From positions 97,059-161,058 of the forward strand of contig JAHDQN010000008.1 in NCBI GenBank assembly GCA_018433775.1: 64,000 nucleotides of DNA, read 5' to 3'. Under the pieces are notes generated by a model. That model was not told the DNA's origin and did no database searches. It was given only the letters and a program-made list of their open reading frames with translations. This DNA comes from Deltaproteobacteria bacterium. Its GTDB lineage: Bacteria > Desulfobacterota > Desulfomonilia > UBA1062. This document shows, piece by piece, positions 29,116 to 36,285 of the stretch (its first letter is position 1; every line of letters starts with the position of its first letter). The position numbers and the translations under genes were made by a program.

Positions 29116-29135
29116 GAGTCGCAATATAGCGACTC
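29116..29135. promoter_or_regulatory. Inverted repeat, candidate activator site of cluster A
   Basis: GAGTCGCAATATAGCGACTC: 7-bp perfect arms around AATATA, about 90 bases upstream of the -24/-12 element at 29223. This is the spacing expected for an enhancer bound by a sigma54 activator such as the one encoded just upstream. Confidence 0.5.
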
Positions 29136-29222
29136 ACACCCCCGGAGTGCGGCGCTCTCCCATCCATATCCCCCTTGCGATATCCTGATGGTACCGGCTC
29201 TTCGTCCGGCTGTTCAGAAGAT

Positions 29223-29238
29223 TGGCACAGAGCGTGCT
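29223..29238 (+). promoter_or_regulatory. Candidate sigma54 (-24/-12) promoter of ORP cluster A
   Basis: TGGCAC-agagc-GTGCT. The GG (29224-29225) and GC (29236-29237) are correctly spaced, and the -24 hexamer is a perfect match to the consensus. The predicted transcript would start near 29249, about 20 bases before the ATG at 29269. Confidence 0.6.
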
Positions 29239-29268
29239 CTTGGTATGCACAGAGAGGATAACCGGAGC

Positions 29269-29880
29269 ATGAGTGAGAAGATTGCATTCTCATCCTGGAA
29301 CAGCAGGGTAGCGCCGGTCTTCGATGTGGCCGGCCGGATTTGTCTCGTGGAGACCGAGGAGGGCCGCATTCTGAGCGAGACCACAGATACACTGCCTGCT
29401 GAAGAACCGGTGGAGAAGGTCCGTCAACTGACCCGGCTCAGGGTGAACACCCTGGTGTGCGGAGCGATCTCGCGTTTCCTGCACGATCTGGTGAGATCAT
29501 CCGGAATCACCGTGGTCCCCTTCGTGGCCGGGGACCTGCAGGAAGTCATTCATGCATGGATCGAGGGCAGGCTCGGCGACAGCTTCGCCATGCCGGGATG
29601 CTGCGGCCGGAGACGCGTGCGCGGCGTGCGCTGCGTCGCCACGAGGCACGGCGGTGTGCCCCCCCGGGAAGGCGGGAACCCGGAAAATCCTGGCTATCCA
29701 CGGGCCGGGCGGTTTTCAGGCTATGGCATGAAAACCGGTCAGGGACAACCCTTTTCACCGGGAAGGGAAGACTTGTGCGTATGCCCCCGGTGCGGACACT
29801 ATGAGCCGCACAGAACGGGAATATCCTGCCTGCATGTCCAGTGCCCTCTCTGCGGCAGCATGATGATCAGGAGCACGTGA
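29269..29880 (+). CDS. NifX/ORP-family protein with C-terminal zinc ribbon
   Basis: A 203-residue protein. Residues 1-110 are a dinitrogenase Fe-Mo cofactor (NifX/NafY/ORP) fold: KIAFSSWNSRVAPVFDVAGR, LVCGAISRFL, then a DLQEVIHAWIEGRLG helix and MPGCC. After a basic, Gly/Pro-rich linker the C-terminus has two CxxC pairs (CVCPRCGHYEPHRTGISC, QCPLCGSMMIR), a rubredoxin-like zinc ribbon. ORP-fold proteins in Desulfovibrio bind a Mo-Cu-sulfide cluster; whether this one does is unknown. First gene after the candidate sigma54 promoter. ATG 29269 is preferred; an ATG at 29245 in frame is an alternative start. Confidence 0.78.
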   Translation: MSEKIAFSSWNSRVAPVFDVAGRICLVETEEGRILSETTDTLPAEEPVEKVRQLTRLRVNTLVCGAISRFLHDLVRSSGITVVPFVAGDLQEVIHAWIEGRLGDSFAMPGCCGRRRVRGVRCVATRHGGVPPREGGNPENPGYPRAGRFSGYGMKTGQGQPFSPGREDLCVCPRCGHYEPHRTGISCLHVQCPLCGSMMIRST

Positions 29881-29928
29881 TAAGCGCGACACGGGCTGAA
29901 GAAAAGAGACAAAAACAGGAGGCGAGGC

Positions 29929-30234
29929 ATGACGATATCCTCACAAGGGCCTTTCAGATGGAGATGGGGGATGATTGCCGGTGCGTGCCGGTCGGGACGC
30001 ATGGCTCCGGGAGCTTCAGCAGCCCCTGCAGGCCTGCTCGGGAGGGCCCCGTTGATCTTTCTGATCGGGAGCCTGGTACTGCGCGACCTTTCCCGTCCGG
30101 ACAGCCGGATCAGGAAGATCGCGACAAGGCTGCTCGGAAGACCTGCTGCGGAGGGCCGCACTGCCGTGGTGATACAGCCGGCAGCCATAGAATCCCCCTT
30201 CGTATCCGCTTTGAAGGACGGGAAGGAAGAATGA
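29929..30234 (+). CDS. Small hypothetical protein in ORP cluster A
   Basis: A 101-residue open frame with a good ribosome-binding site (AGGAGGCGAGGC) directly before the ATG, 48 bases after the NifX-like gene. I do not recognise it. The N-terminus (QGPFRWRWGMIAGACRSGRM) vaguely recalls the start of DUF5320 proteins found in such clusters. A hydrophobic stretch (APLIFLIGSLVLRDL) in the middle could be a membrane or buried helix, followed by a basic segment. The coding call rests on operon position and ribosome-binding site only. Confidence 0.5.
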   Translation: MTISSQGPFRWRWGMIAGACRSGRMAPGASAAPAGLLGRAPLIFLIGSLVLRDLSRPDSRIRKIATRLLGRPAAEGRTAVVIQPAAIESPFVSALKDGKEE

Positions 30235-30336
30235 CATTCCGGCTTTAAGGCTTGAAGCAGGATGGTAAGACTTGCCCTTAGGGGCCTTACCATCGATGGG
30301 CCGGGAACGAAAACAGAGTAATGGAAGGAGAAGTAA

Positions 30337-30699
30337 ATGAAAGTGGCTTTCTCGACATCGGGAAACACCCTGAATGCCCCGCTTGACAGACGGTTCGGCA
30401 GGGCCCCGAAATTCCTGGTGTATGACACGGAAACGGAAATCTTCGACGTGGTGGACAACGAGCAGAACCTGAACGCCCCGCAGGGAGCAGGGATACAGTC
30501 CGCCCAGACCGTCGCCGGGACCGGTGCCGGGCATCTGGTGACCGGGCACTGCGGGCCCAAGGCCTTTAAGGTCCTCCAGGCGGCCGGGATAAAGATCTAC
30601 ACCGCGGAAGCCGCCACCGTGGCCGATGCCCTGAAGCTCTTCCTTTCGGGAACCCTGAAGCCTGCCGGCACCGCCGATGTCGAAGGCCATTGGGTATGA
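30337..30699 (+). CDS. NifX/ORP-family (Fe-Mo cofactor-binding fold) protein
   Basis: A 120-residue single-domain ORP-fold protein: MKVAFSTSGNTLNAPLDRRFGRAPKFLVYD, GAGIQSAQTVAGTGAGHLVTGHCGPKAF, and a C-terminal helix (ATVADALKLFLSGTL). This subgroup typically carries the GHCGPKAF segment. It could carry or scaffold a metal-sulfide cluster. A strong ribosome-binding site (GGAAGGAGAAGTAA) precedes the ATG. Its stop overlaps the TrmO-like start as ATGA. Confidence 0.85.
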   Translation: MKVAFSTSGNTLNAPLDRRFGRAPKFLVYDTETEIFDVVDNEQNLNAPQGAGIQSAQTVAGTGAGHLVTGHCGPKAFKVLQAAGIKIYTAEAATVADALKLFLSGTLKPAGTADVEGHWV

Positions 30700-31226
30700 G
30701 CACAGCTGATCTGAAGCAGAGTATATCGTATACACCCATCGGTGTTATCCGGAGCATCCATGTCAGCCCCGAGCAGACGCCCATCCAGCCCGTGTATTCC
30801 TGCGGGTGCAGGGGCACGGCCGAGATATTCGAGCAGTACTGCGAAGGGTTGAGCGATCTGGACGGATTCTCGCACATCATGCTGATCTATCACTTTCACC
30901 GGGCAGGCCCTGCACAGATGATGGTCAGGCCCTTCCTCCAGGACAAACTGAGAGGCCTGTTCTCCACCAGGGCGCCTATCCGGCCGAACCCCATCGGCCT
31001 GAGCATCGTGAGGCTCCTTTTCCGCGAGGGGCCGGTGCTCCACCTGGACTGCCTGGATGTGCTCGACGGCACCCCCCTGCTCGATATCAAGCCCTACGTG
31101 TCGCGATTTGACTGCATCCGGGAGACGAGGTGCGGCTGGCAGGACGAGGTGGACGAGAACGAGGCGCAGAGATTGGGCATGCGCGGTTATCTCCCCGGGA
31201 GCGCCCCGAAGAAAGGCCGGTCATGA
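30696..31226 (+). CDS. TsaA/TrmO-family SAM-dependent methyltransferase-like protein
   Basis: A 176-residue protein of the TrmO/UPF0066 (VirR/TsaA) beta-barrel family. Characteristic segments are YTPIGVIRSIHVSPEQTPIQP, LDGFSHIMLIYHFH, RAPIRPNPIGLSIVRLL and LDVLDGTPLLDIKPYV. TrmO proper methylates t6A37 of threonine tRNAs, but members in anaerobe gene clusters next to metallo-proteins may have other substrates. ATGA overlaps at both ends tie it to the ORP protein and the MinD ATPase, which argues for a role in that complex or its maturation. Confidence 0.82.
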   Translation: MSTADLKQSISYTPIGVIRSIHVSPEQTPIQPVYSCGCRGTAEIFEQYCEGLSDLDGFSHIMLIYHFHRAGPAQMMVRPFLQDKLRGLFSTRAPIRPNPIGLSIVRLLFREGPVLHLDCLDVLDGTPLLDIKPYVSRFDCIRETRCGWQDEVDENEAQRLGMRGYLPGSAPKKGRS

Positions 31227-32098
31227 TCCTGGCGGTGGCATCCGGCAAGGGAGGCACCGGCAAGACCACCGTGTCCGCCAATCTGGCCCGGGTGGCGGGA
31301 CAGCATGTCCAGCTTCTGGACTGCGATGTGGAGGAACCCAACGCACACCTCTTTCTCAAGGGCACGCTCCATTCCCGCGAGGAGGTATGTGTGCCCGTTC
31401 CCCGCATCGACGATTCACTCTGCACCGGCTGCGGGGAATGCAGCAGCTTCTGCCGCTTCCATGCAATCGCGTCGCTGGACACCGGGGCCATTGTTTTCCC
31501 CGAGCTCTGCCACGGCTGCGGGGGATGCTCTCTTGTCTGCCCCGAGAAGGCCATCACGGAGCAGGGTCATCGCATCGGGGTGGTCGAGACCTTTCAGACG
31601 GGCGGCATAATCCTGATACAGGGGAAGCTCGATATCGGGGTCTCTATGGCGCCGCCCCTGATCAGGGCCGCAAAGGCACGTTTGAGCCGCGGTACTTCCG
31701 CCATTCTCGACGCGCCTCCGGGAACCTCGTGCCCGGTGATCACCACGATCCGCGATGCCGACCTCGTCATCCTGGTCACCGAACCCACGCCTTTCGGCCT
31801 GCACGACCTGAAACTTGCGGTCGACATGGTCAGAGAGCTCAAGATCCCCCACGGCGTGGTGATCAACCGTGTCGGGGCCGGGGACGGCCGGACCCGCGTC
31901 TACTGCCGGGAAAACCGGATACCCGTGCTCATGGAGATCCCCGACGACCGGGAGATCGCGCAGGCATACTCAAGGGGGGAACTCATCGTGGATGCACTGC
32001 CTGCATATCGGAGGCCCTTCGAGAATCTTCTGAGCAAGTCCCTGGAATTCCATCTATCCAGCACAAGGAGTGAGAGACATGCCGACCTACGAATATGA
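31223..32098 (+). CDS. MinD/ParA-type ATPase with inserted 2x[4Fe-4S] domain (A1)
   Basis: A 291-residue P-loop ATPase with the deviant Walker A GKGGTGKT at residues 8-15 (ILAVASGKGGTGKTTVSANL). After switch I (DCDVEEPNAHLF) it carries a bacterial ferredoxin domain: CTGCGECSSFC and CHGCGGCSLVC. The Walker B/switch II region is ILDAPPGTSCP. Homologues are components of the Desulfovibrio ORP complex and are thought to use ATP in cluster assembly or delivery. It is one of two such ATPases in cluster A and overlaps its neighbours at both ends. Confidence 0.88.
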   Translation: MILAVASGKGGTGKTTVSANLARVAGQHVQLLDCDVEEPNAHLFLKGTLHSREEVCVPVPRIDDSLCTGCGECSSFCRFHAIASLDTGAIVFPELCHGCGGCSLVCPEKAITEQGHRIGVVETFQTGGIILIQGKLDIGVSMAPPLIRAAKARLSRGTSAILDAPPGTSCPVITTIRDADLVILVTEPTPFGLHDLKLAVDMVRELKIPHGVVINRVGAGDGRTRVYCRENRIPVLMEIPDDREIAQAYSRGELIVDALPAYRRPFENLLSKSLEFHLSSTRSERHADLRI

Positions 32099-32336
32099 GT
32101 GCACGGTATGCGGTCTCCGCCTCGCCCACCGTCAGGCCATGACCGATGAACCGATCAGACAGTGTCCTGATTGCAGCGGAGAGCTCAGGCGCCTGATCAC
32201 CGGCGGGACAGGCTTTGTCATGAAGGGCGGCCAGGGTGCATCCGCCCGTGAGACGGGGACATGCCGCCTCGAGCGTGAGGGAAAAACCTGCTGCGGCCGC
32301 GATGAGCGATGCGGCGAGCCCCGGTGCGGAGAATGA
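32079..32336 (+). CDS. FmdB-like zinc-ribbon protein
   Basis: An 85-residue protein beginning MPTYEYECTVCGLRLAHRQA, with a second CxxC in RQCPDCSGELRRLITGGTGF; this is the FmdB/CxxC_CXXC_SSSS regulatory-protein pattern. The C-terminal 30 residues add a further cysteine-rich tail (CRLEREGKTCCGRDERCGEPRCG), which is unusual and might bind another metal. The start at 32079 follows AAGGAGTGAGAGAC. It overlaps the upstream ATPase by 20 bases and the next one by ATGA. Confidence 0.8.
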   Translation: MPTYEYECTVCGLRLAHRQAMTDEPIRQCPDCSGELRRLITGGTGFVMKGGQGASARETGTCRLEREGKTCCGRDERCGEPRCGE

Positions 32337-33238
32337 GTACAGGCGCGTCGTATCCGGGGTCTCCACTTCAGGAGCTCGTTGTCGTGAGCGGCAAGGGTGG
32401 TACGGGGAAAACCAGCCTCACCGCCTCTTTTGCCTCGCTCGCGCGCGGTGCCGTTCTTGCCGATTGCGACGTGGACGCCTCGGACCTGCACCTGGTCCTC
32501 GGTCCGCGCACCCGTGAGCGGCATGAGTTCATCAGCGGGTTCGAGGCCGTAATCCGGCCCGGAGACTGTACCGGGTGCGGCGTGTGCCGGGAGCTCTGCC
32601 GCTTCGATGCGATCGCGCCGGTCGGCGGGGATCCGGAGACACCGGTTTACCTCGTCGATCCGGCGGCATGCGAGGGGTGCGGGGTATGTGCGCGCTTCTG
32701 CCCGGCTCACGCGATCGATCTTCCGGAAAGGTCCTGCGGGCACTGGATGATCTCGGACACCCGCTACGGCCCCATGGTGCATGCCCGGCTGGGAGTTGCG
32801 GCCGAGAACTCCGGCAAGCTGGTCACCCTCGTGCGGCAGGAGGCGCAGCGCCTTGCCCGGGAACAGGGCCGGAAGCTGATCATCGTGGACGGCCCCCCGG
32901 GCATTGGTTGCCCGGTGATCGCTTCGTTGAGTGGAGCATCCCTTGCCCTGGTGGTAACCGAACCGACCGTGTCGGGTGAGCACGATCTCGATCGGGTTCT
33001 CGCCCTGGCGAGATATTTCGCGGTGCCGGCCGCGGTCTGTGTGAACAAGTGGGACCTGAATCCGGATATGACCGGGAGAATCGAAGACCGCGCGCATGCA
33101 TCGGGGGCACGGGTTGCGGGCCGCATCCGGTATGACCGGCAAGTGACGCTGGCCCAGGTGCAGGAGTGCACGGTGGTCGATCTCGATACCGAGGCGGCCG
33201 GAGATGTCCGGAACATATGGAAAAATCTTTATCTTTAA
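32333..33238 (+). CDS. MinD/ParA-type ATPase with inserted 2x[4Fe-4S] domain (A2)
   Basis: A 301-residue second MinD-ferredoxin ATPase: GKGGTGKTSLTASFASLA (Walker A), DCDVDASDLHLVL (switch I), CTGCGVCRELC and CEGCGVCARFCP (two [4Fe-4S] sites), and IIVDGPPGIGCPVIAS (switch II). A conserved HARLGVAAENSGKLVTLVR segment is shared with the counterpart in cluster B. In ORP clusters two such ATPases of different subtype occur together and probably form a heterodimer. Start 32333 is set by an ATGA overlap with the FmdB-like gene. Confidence 0.88.
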   Translation: MSTGASYPGSPLQELVVVSGKGGTGKTSLTASFASLARGAVLADCDVDASDLHLVLGPRTRERHEFISGFEAVIRPGDCTGCGVCRELCRFDAIAPVGGDPETPVYLVDPAACEGCGVCARFCPAHAIDLPERSCGHWMISDTRYGPMVHARLGVAAENSGKLVTLVRQEAQRLAREQGRKLIIVDGPPGIGCPVIASLSGASLALVVTEPTVSGEHDLDRVLALARYFAVPAAVCVNKWDLNPDMTGRIEDRAHASGARVAGRIRYDRQVTLAQVQECTVVDLDTEAAGDVRNIWKNLYL

Positions 33239-33248
33239 GGAGTGATAT

Positions 33249-34946
33249 ATGGAGACTGTGAGCAACGAGAAATCTCTGCCCCGATTTGCCGATCACGGGG
33301 AACAACCACGGAACCACGGACCGCTGGAAGAATTCACCGGTCATGCGCGCTTGACCGGCCCCTGCGGCGACACCATGGAATTCTGGGTGCTCATGCGTGG
33401 CAACAGGGTGGAGCAGGCATCGTTCACCACCGACGGCTGCGGCCATTCCCTTGCATGCGGCAGCATGACAACCTGCCTGGCCATAGGGAAAACCCCTGGC
33501 GAGGCCCTGGAGCTCGGCCGGCAGGACATCCTCGATGCACTGGAAGACCTGCCCGAGGAAGGCGAGCACTGCGCGCTGCTCTCCGTCAACACCCTGCATG
33601 CCTCTCTCAGAGATTCTGCGGAGCGGGGTCACGAGCCATATTCCAGGGAGCAGGCAAAAAAGAGCGCATGCGAATCCTGCAGCAAGAGCGGATGCTCGGC
33701 AGCGTCGAGGCGTCCGGGAGAGAGCGACGAGGAATTCGAAAACCGGAGAAGACTCGCGGAGCGCCTCTGCCGGATCGAGCACAAGATCGTGGTGATATCG
33801 GGAAAAGGAGGCGTCGGAAAGAGCACGGTGGCGGTGAATCTGGCCGTGTCGCTCGTGCTCTCGGGCAAGAGAGTGGGCCTGCTCGACGTGGATATTCACG
33901 GCCCGAGCGTACCCACCATGCTGGGACTCGAGGGGCACAATGTCCGTGGCCAGAACGGAGAGCTCCTGCCTATTGAAATGGAAGGGCTGAAGGTCCTGTC
34001 CATCGGGTTCTTCCTTCGCAGCCAGGACGACGCAGTGATCTGGAGAGGCCCCATGAAGATGACCGCGATCCGGCAGTTTCTCACCGATGCGGCCTGGGGC
34101 GATCTCGACTACCTCATCATCGACTCGCCTCCCGGCACCGGCGACGAGCCGCTGTCGGTCTTTCAGCTGATGGGCGGCGTGGACGGCGCGCTGGTGGTCA
34201 CCACCCCGCAGCGAGTGGCTGCCGTCGATGTCCGCAAATCCATCAGCTTCTGCCATCAGCTCAAGGTTCCTGTGCTCGGAGTGGTGGAAAACATGAGCGG
34301 CTTCGTGTGCCCCAAGTGCGGCGAGGTAACCCCGATCTTCCGGCAGGGAGGCGGGGAGATGACCGCCCGTGACATGGGGGTGCCCTATCTGGGCTCCATT
34401 CCCGTGGACCCGCTCATCGCCGAGGCGTGTGACACAGGCCGCGCATTCATTCAGCACTATGCAGCCAGCCCCACGGCCTCAATCATGCGGGAAATCATCG
34501 CGTCCGTCGAAGCTGGCCGGAAACCGGCCGATACCCTGGATGACATCCGTGAGATCGCGGTATCGGAAACTGATGAAACGGAACAAAACAAAAAGGAGGA
34601 AGCATCGATGCGAATAGCCGTTCCATTGGCAGACGGGAGACTGTGTCTTCATTTCGGGCACTGTGAGCGCTTTGCCCTGGTGGATGTGGACACCGAGACC
34701 AAGAAGATCACGAACAGGGAGGACCTGACGCCTCCCCCGCACGAGCCCGGTGTGCTGCCCCGCTGGCTTGCCGAGAAGGGCGCAAACATCATTATCGCGG
34801 GCGGCATGGGGCAGCGCGCCCAGAGTCTGTTCTCGGAACAAGGCATCCGCGTGCTGGTCGGCGCCCCGTCGAGTACGCCCGAGGAGCTGGCCGAGAGTTT
34901 CCTCGCTGGCACCATCGAGCTGGGCGAGAATACCTGCGATCACTAA
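33249..34946 (+). CDS. Triple fusion: NifU-like scaffold + Mrp/Nbp35 ATPase + ORP domain
   Basis: A 565-residue multidomain protein. Residues about 22-125 resemble the NifU/IscU scaffold, with candidate cluster cysteines Cys39 (TGPCGDTMEF), Cys64 (TDGCGHSLACGS) and Cys108 (EGEHCALLS). A C-x2-C-x4-C motif lies at 141-149. Residues about 175-435 are an Mrp/ApbC/Nbp35 ATPase with GKGGVGKST at 185-193 and a CPKC pair near 355. From Met454 a complete NifX/ORP domain follows (MRIAVPLADGRLCLHFGHCE). This extends the MrpORP architecture known from Desulfovibrio by a scaffold domain. An internal GGAGG/ATG at 34595-34610 could express the ORP domain alone. Confidence 0.88.
   Translation: METVSNEKSLPRFADHGEQPRNHGPLEEFTGHARLTGPCGDTMEFWVLMRGNRVEQASFTTDGCGHSLACGSMTTCLAIGKTPGEALELGRQDILDALEDLPEEGEHCALLSVNTLHASLRDSAERGHEPYSREQAKKSACESCSKSGCSAASRRPGESDEEFENRRRLAERLCRIEHKIVVISGKGGVGKSTVAVNLAVSLVLSGKRVGLLDVDIHGPSVPTMLGLEGHNVRGQNGELLPIEMEGLKVLSIGFFLRSQDDAVIWRGPMKMTAIRQFLTDAAWGDLDYLIIDSPPGTGDEPLSVFQLMGGVDGALVVTTPQRVAAVDVRKSISFCHQLKVPVLGVVENMSGFVCPKCGEVTPIFRQGGGEMTARDMGVPYLGSIPVDPLIAEACDTGRAFIQHYAASPTASIMREIIASVEAGRKPADTLDDIREIAVSETDETEQNKKEEASMRIAVPLADGRLCLHFGHCERFALVDVDTETKKITNREDLTPPPHEPGVLPRWLAEKGANIIIAGGMGQRAQSLFSEQGIRVLVGAPSSTPEELAESFLAGTIELGENTCDH
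34595..34610 (+). promoter_or_regulatory. Internal ribosome-binding site and ATG inside the fusion gene
   Basis: GGAGG at 34595-34599 within an A-rich tract (AAAAGGAGGAAGC), followed after 8 bases by an in-frame ATG at 34608. This ATG encodes the first residue (Met454) of the ORP domain. The arrangement looks like a former intergenic region read through, and may yield a free ORP protein of about 112 residues. Confidence 0.6.
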
Positions 34947-35303
34947 AAATACCGCGTCACGGCTTTTTCAGGCGTGACGCGCCGGACCGGCCGGCAGAGG
35001 GGCGAATCCATCGGCATCAGCATCGCATTGGTTTCCCTCTGGTGCGGGCGGCGATTATATGGCCCGCATTACCGGCCGGTATGATCTTTCCGCATTGATG
35101 CGGAGTGCGGGAGCATGCAGGATCAGACGTCATTTTTTTAAGGCACCGGCCTTATTCATCGGAGACGATGTCTTCCGGGGTCGGCCCGGAGGTGTCGTCT
35201 CCACCCTTCATGAAGGGGTGGAGCGCTTTCTAGGGTGGTGTATTCTGTTTCCAGCACGATTTCACCTGCACACGTATGCGGGTGCATATGAAAGGAGGAT
35301 GTC
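34947..35303. other. 357-base gap before the DUF1847 gene
   Basis: Besides the hairpin at its left edge, the gap holds a second imperfect hairpin (CTCCACCC / GGGGTGGAG around 35199-35223) and the ribosome-binding site AAAGGAGGATGTC before 35304. No coding frame is supported. The DUF1847 gene may therefore have its own promoter. Confidence 0.4.
34953..34981 (+). terminator. Hairpin after the Mrp-ORP fusion gene
   Basis: CGCGTCACG (34953-34961) pairs perfectly with CGTGACGCG (34973-34981) across an 11-base loop, starting 6 bases after the stop. No T-run follows, so termination would be inefficient or Rho-dependent, or the hairpin protects the 3' end. Confidence 0.4.
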
Positions 35304-36047
35304 ATGGCCAAAGGAAAAGGAGAGATCAGGAGTTCCTGCGCCCGGTGTCCAGGAACGGTCTGCTACCCGCTGGCACCGGCGGGCGCACCTATGCCGCCCG
35401 TCGAGGAGGCGCCGGCCTTCTGCCCGATGCGCCGCTTCCCCGAGGCGATGGTAAGGGCGTCCGATGCGTATGAGAATCCCGGGGTCCGTGAATTCGCCCG
35501 TCTGGCATCCCTGCAGGAGTCTCAGTGCTATGAGCTCGATGCCGCGGGAATCCGGACCAGGATCCCGCGGATCGAGGAGACCATGGAGTTCGCGCGCAAG
35601 TGCGGATACACCCGGATCGGGATCGCCTTCTGCGTGGGGCTCAAGGAGGAGGCGCGCATGATCGCCTCGATCTTCGAGAACAAGGGGTTCGAGGTCATAT
35701 CCGTGAACTGCAAGGTGGGCCGCGTCCCCAAGGAGGACATCGGTTTAAAGGGCAGCGAGAAGATCATGGGCCCTGATCTCATGGAGCCCATGTGCAACCC
35801 GATAGCCCAGGCAGAGGTCATGGAGGCCGAGGAGGTCGACCTCGCGGTTCTGCTCGGGCTCTGCGTCGGGCATGATACGCTTTTTTTCCGGTCATGCCGG
35901 GTGCCGTGCACCGTGCTCGCCGTCAAGGACCGGGTGCTCGGACACAACCCGCTTGCTGCCCTGTACCTCTCCAAGAGCCCCTATTACGGCAGGCTGAACG
36001 CCCCGGGGCACAACGATACTGGGGTCCCGAAGGTCAGGCTCGACTGA
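35304..36047 (+). CDS. DUF1847-family cysteine-rich protein
   Basis: A 247-residue protein of unknown function. The N-terminus has a probable metal site, SSCARCPGTVCY and, 30 residues on, FCPMRR. The rest looks like an alpha/beta domain with conserved IGIAFCVGLKEEARMI, VNCKVGRVPKEDIGL, MCNPIAQAEVM and LGLCVGHDTLF (further cysteines), and CTVLAVKDRVLGHNPLAAL. The pattern matches the DUF1847 metal-binding family common in anaerobes. It lies between the two ORP clusters, with a good ribosome-binding site, and may belong functionally to cluster A. Confidence 0.75.
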   Translation: MAKGKGEIRSSCARCPGTVCYPLAPAGAPMPPVEEAPAFCPMRRFPEAMVRASDAYENPGVREFARLASLQESQCYELDAAGIRTRIPRIEETMEFARKCGYTRIGIAFCVGLKEEARMIASIFENKGFEVISVNCKVGRVPKEDIGLKGSEKIMGPDLMEPMCNPIAQAEVMEAEEVDLAVLLGLCVGHDTLFFRSCRVPCTVLAVKDRVLGHNPLAALYLSKSPYYGRLNAPGHNDTGVPKVRLD

Positions 36048-36074
36048 GCCCGGGTATCCGAGCCCCCCTTATCA

Positions 36075-36119
36075 GGCCTGAATTCTCCTTCGCAATCGCT
36101 TCTTGAAGGACTTTGAAGG
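36075..36119. repeat. Direct repeat copy 1 (about 45 bases)
   Basis: Starts GGCCTGAATTCTCCTTCGCA and ends with a CTTCTTGAAGGACTTTGAAGG segment. It aligns with 36147-36191 at most positions, forming a two-copy direct repeat with a 72-base period in the gap between cluster A and regulator B. Confidence 0.55.
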
Positions 36120-36146
36120 CGGGGGCACATTCCCCTTCGCTGTGGC

Positions 36147-36191
36147 GGCTTCGATCCTCCTTCTCAGTTCGCTTCTTGAGGTCTTTGAAAG
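36147..36191. repeat. Direct repeat copy 2 (about 45 bases)
   Basis: Starts GGCTTCGATCCTCCTTCTCA and continues into a CGCTTCTTGAGGTCTTTGAAAG segment, matching copy 1. Its first 20 bases also match 15791-15810 at 19 of 20 positions, so this may be a dispersed genomic repeat. No gene is supported in 36048-36285. Confidence 0.55.
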
Positions 36192-36285
36192 GTCGAAGGG
36201 CTTGTCCTCCAAAGGTCCATCCCTCCCGAGGACAACGCCGGATTGTTGAGGGAAGACCGCTCTTAAGAGATTGCAGAATGCAAGG

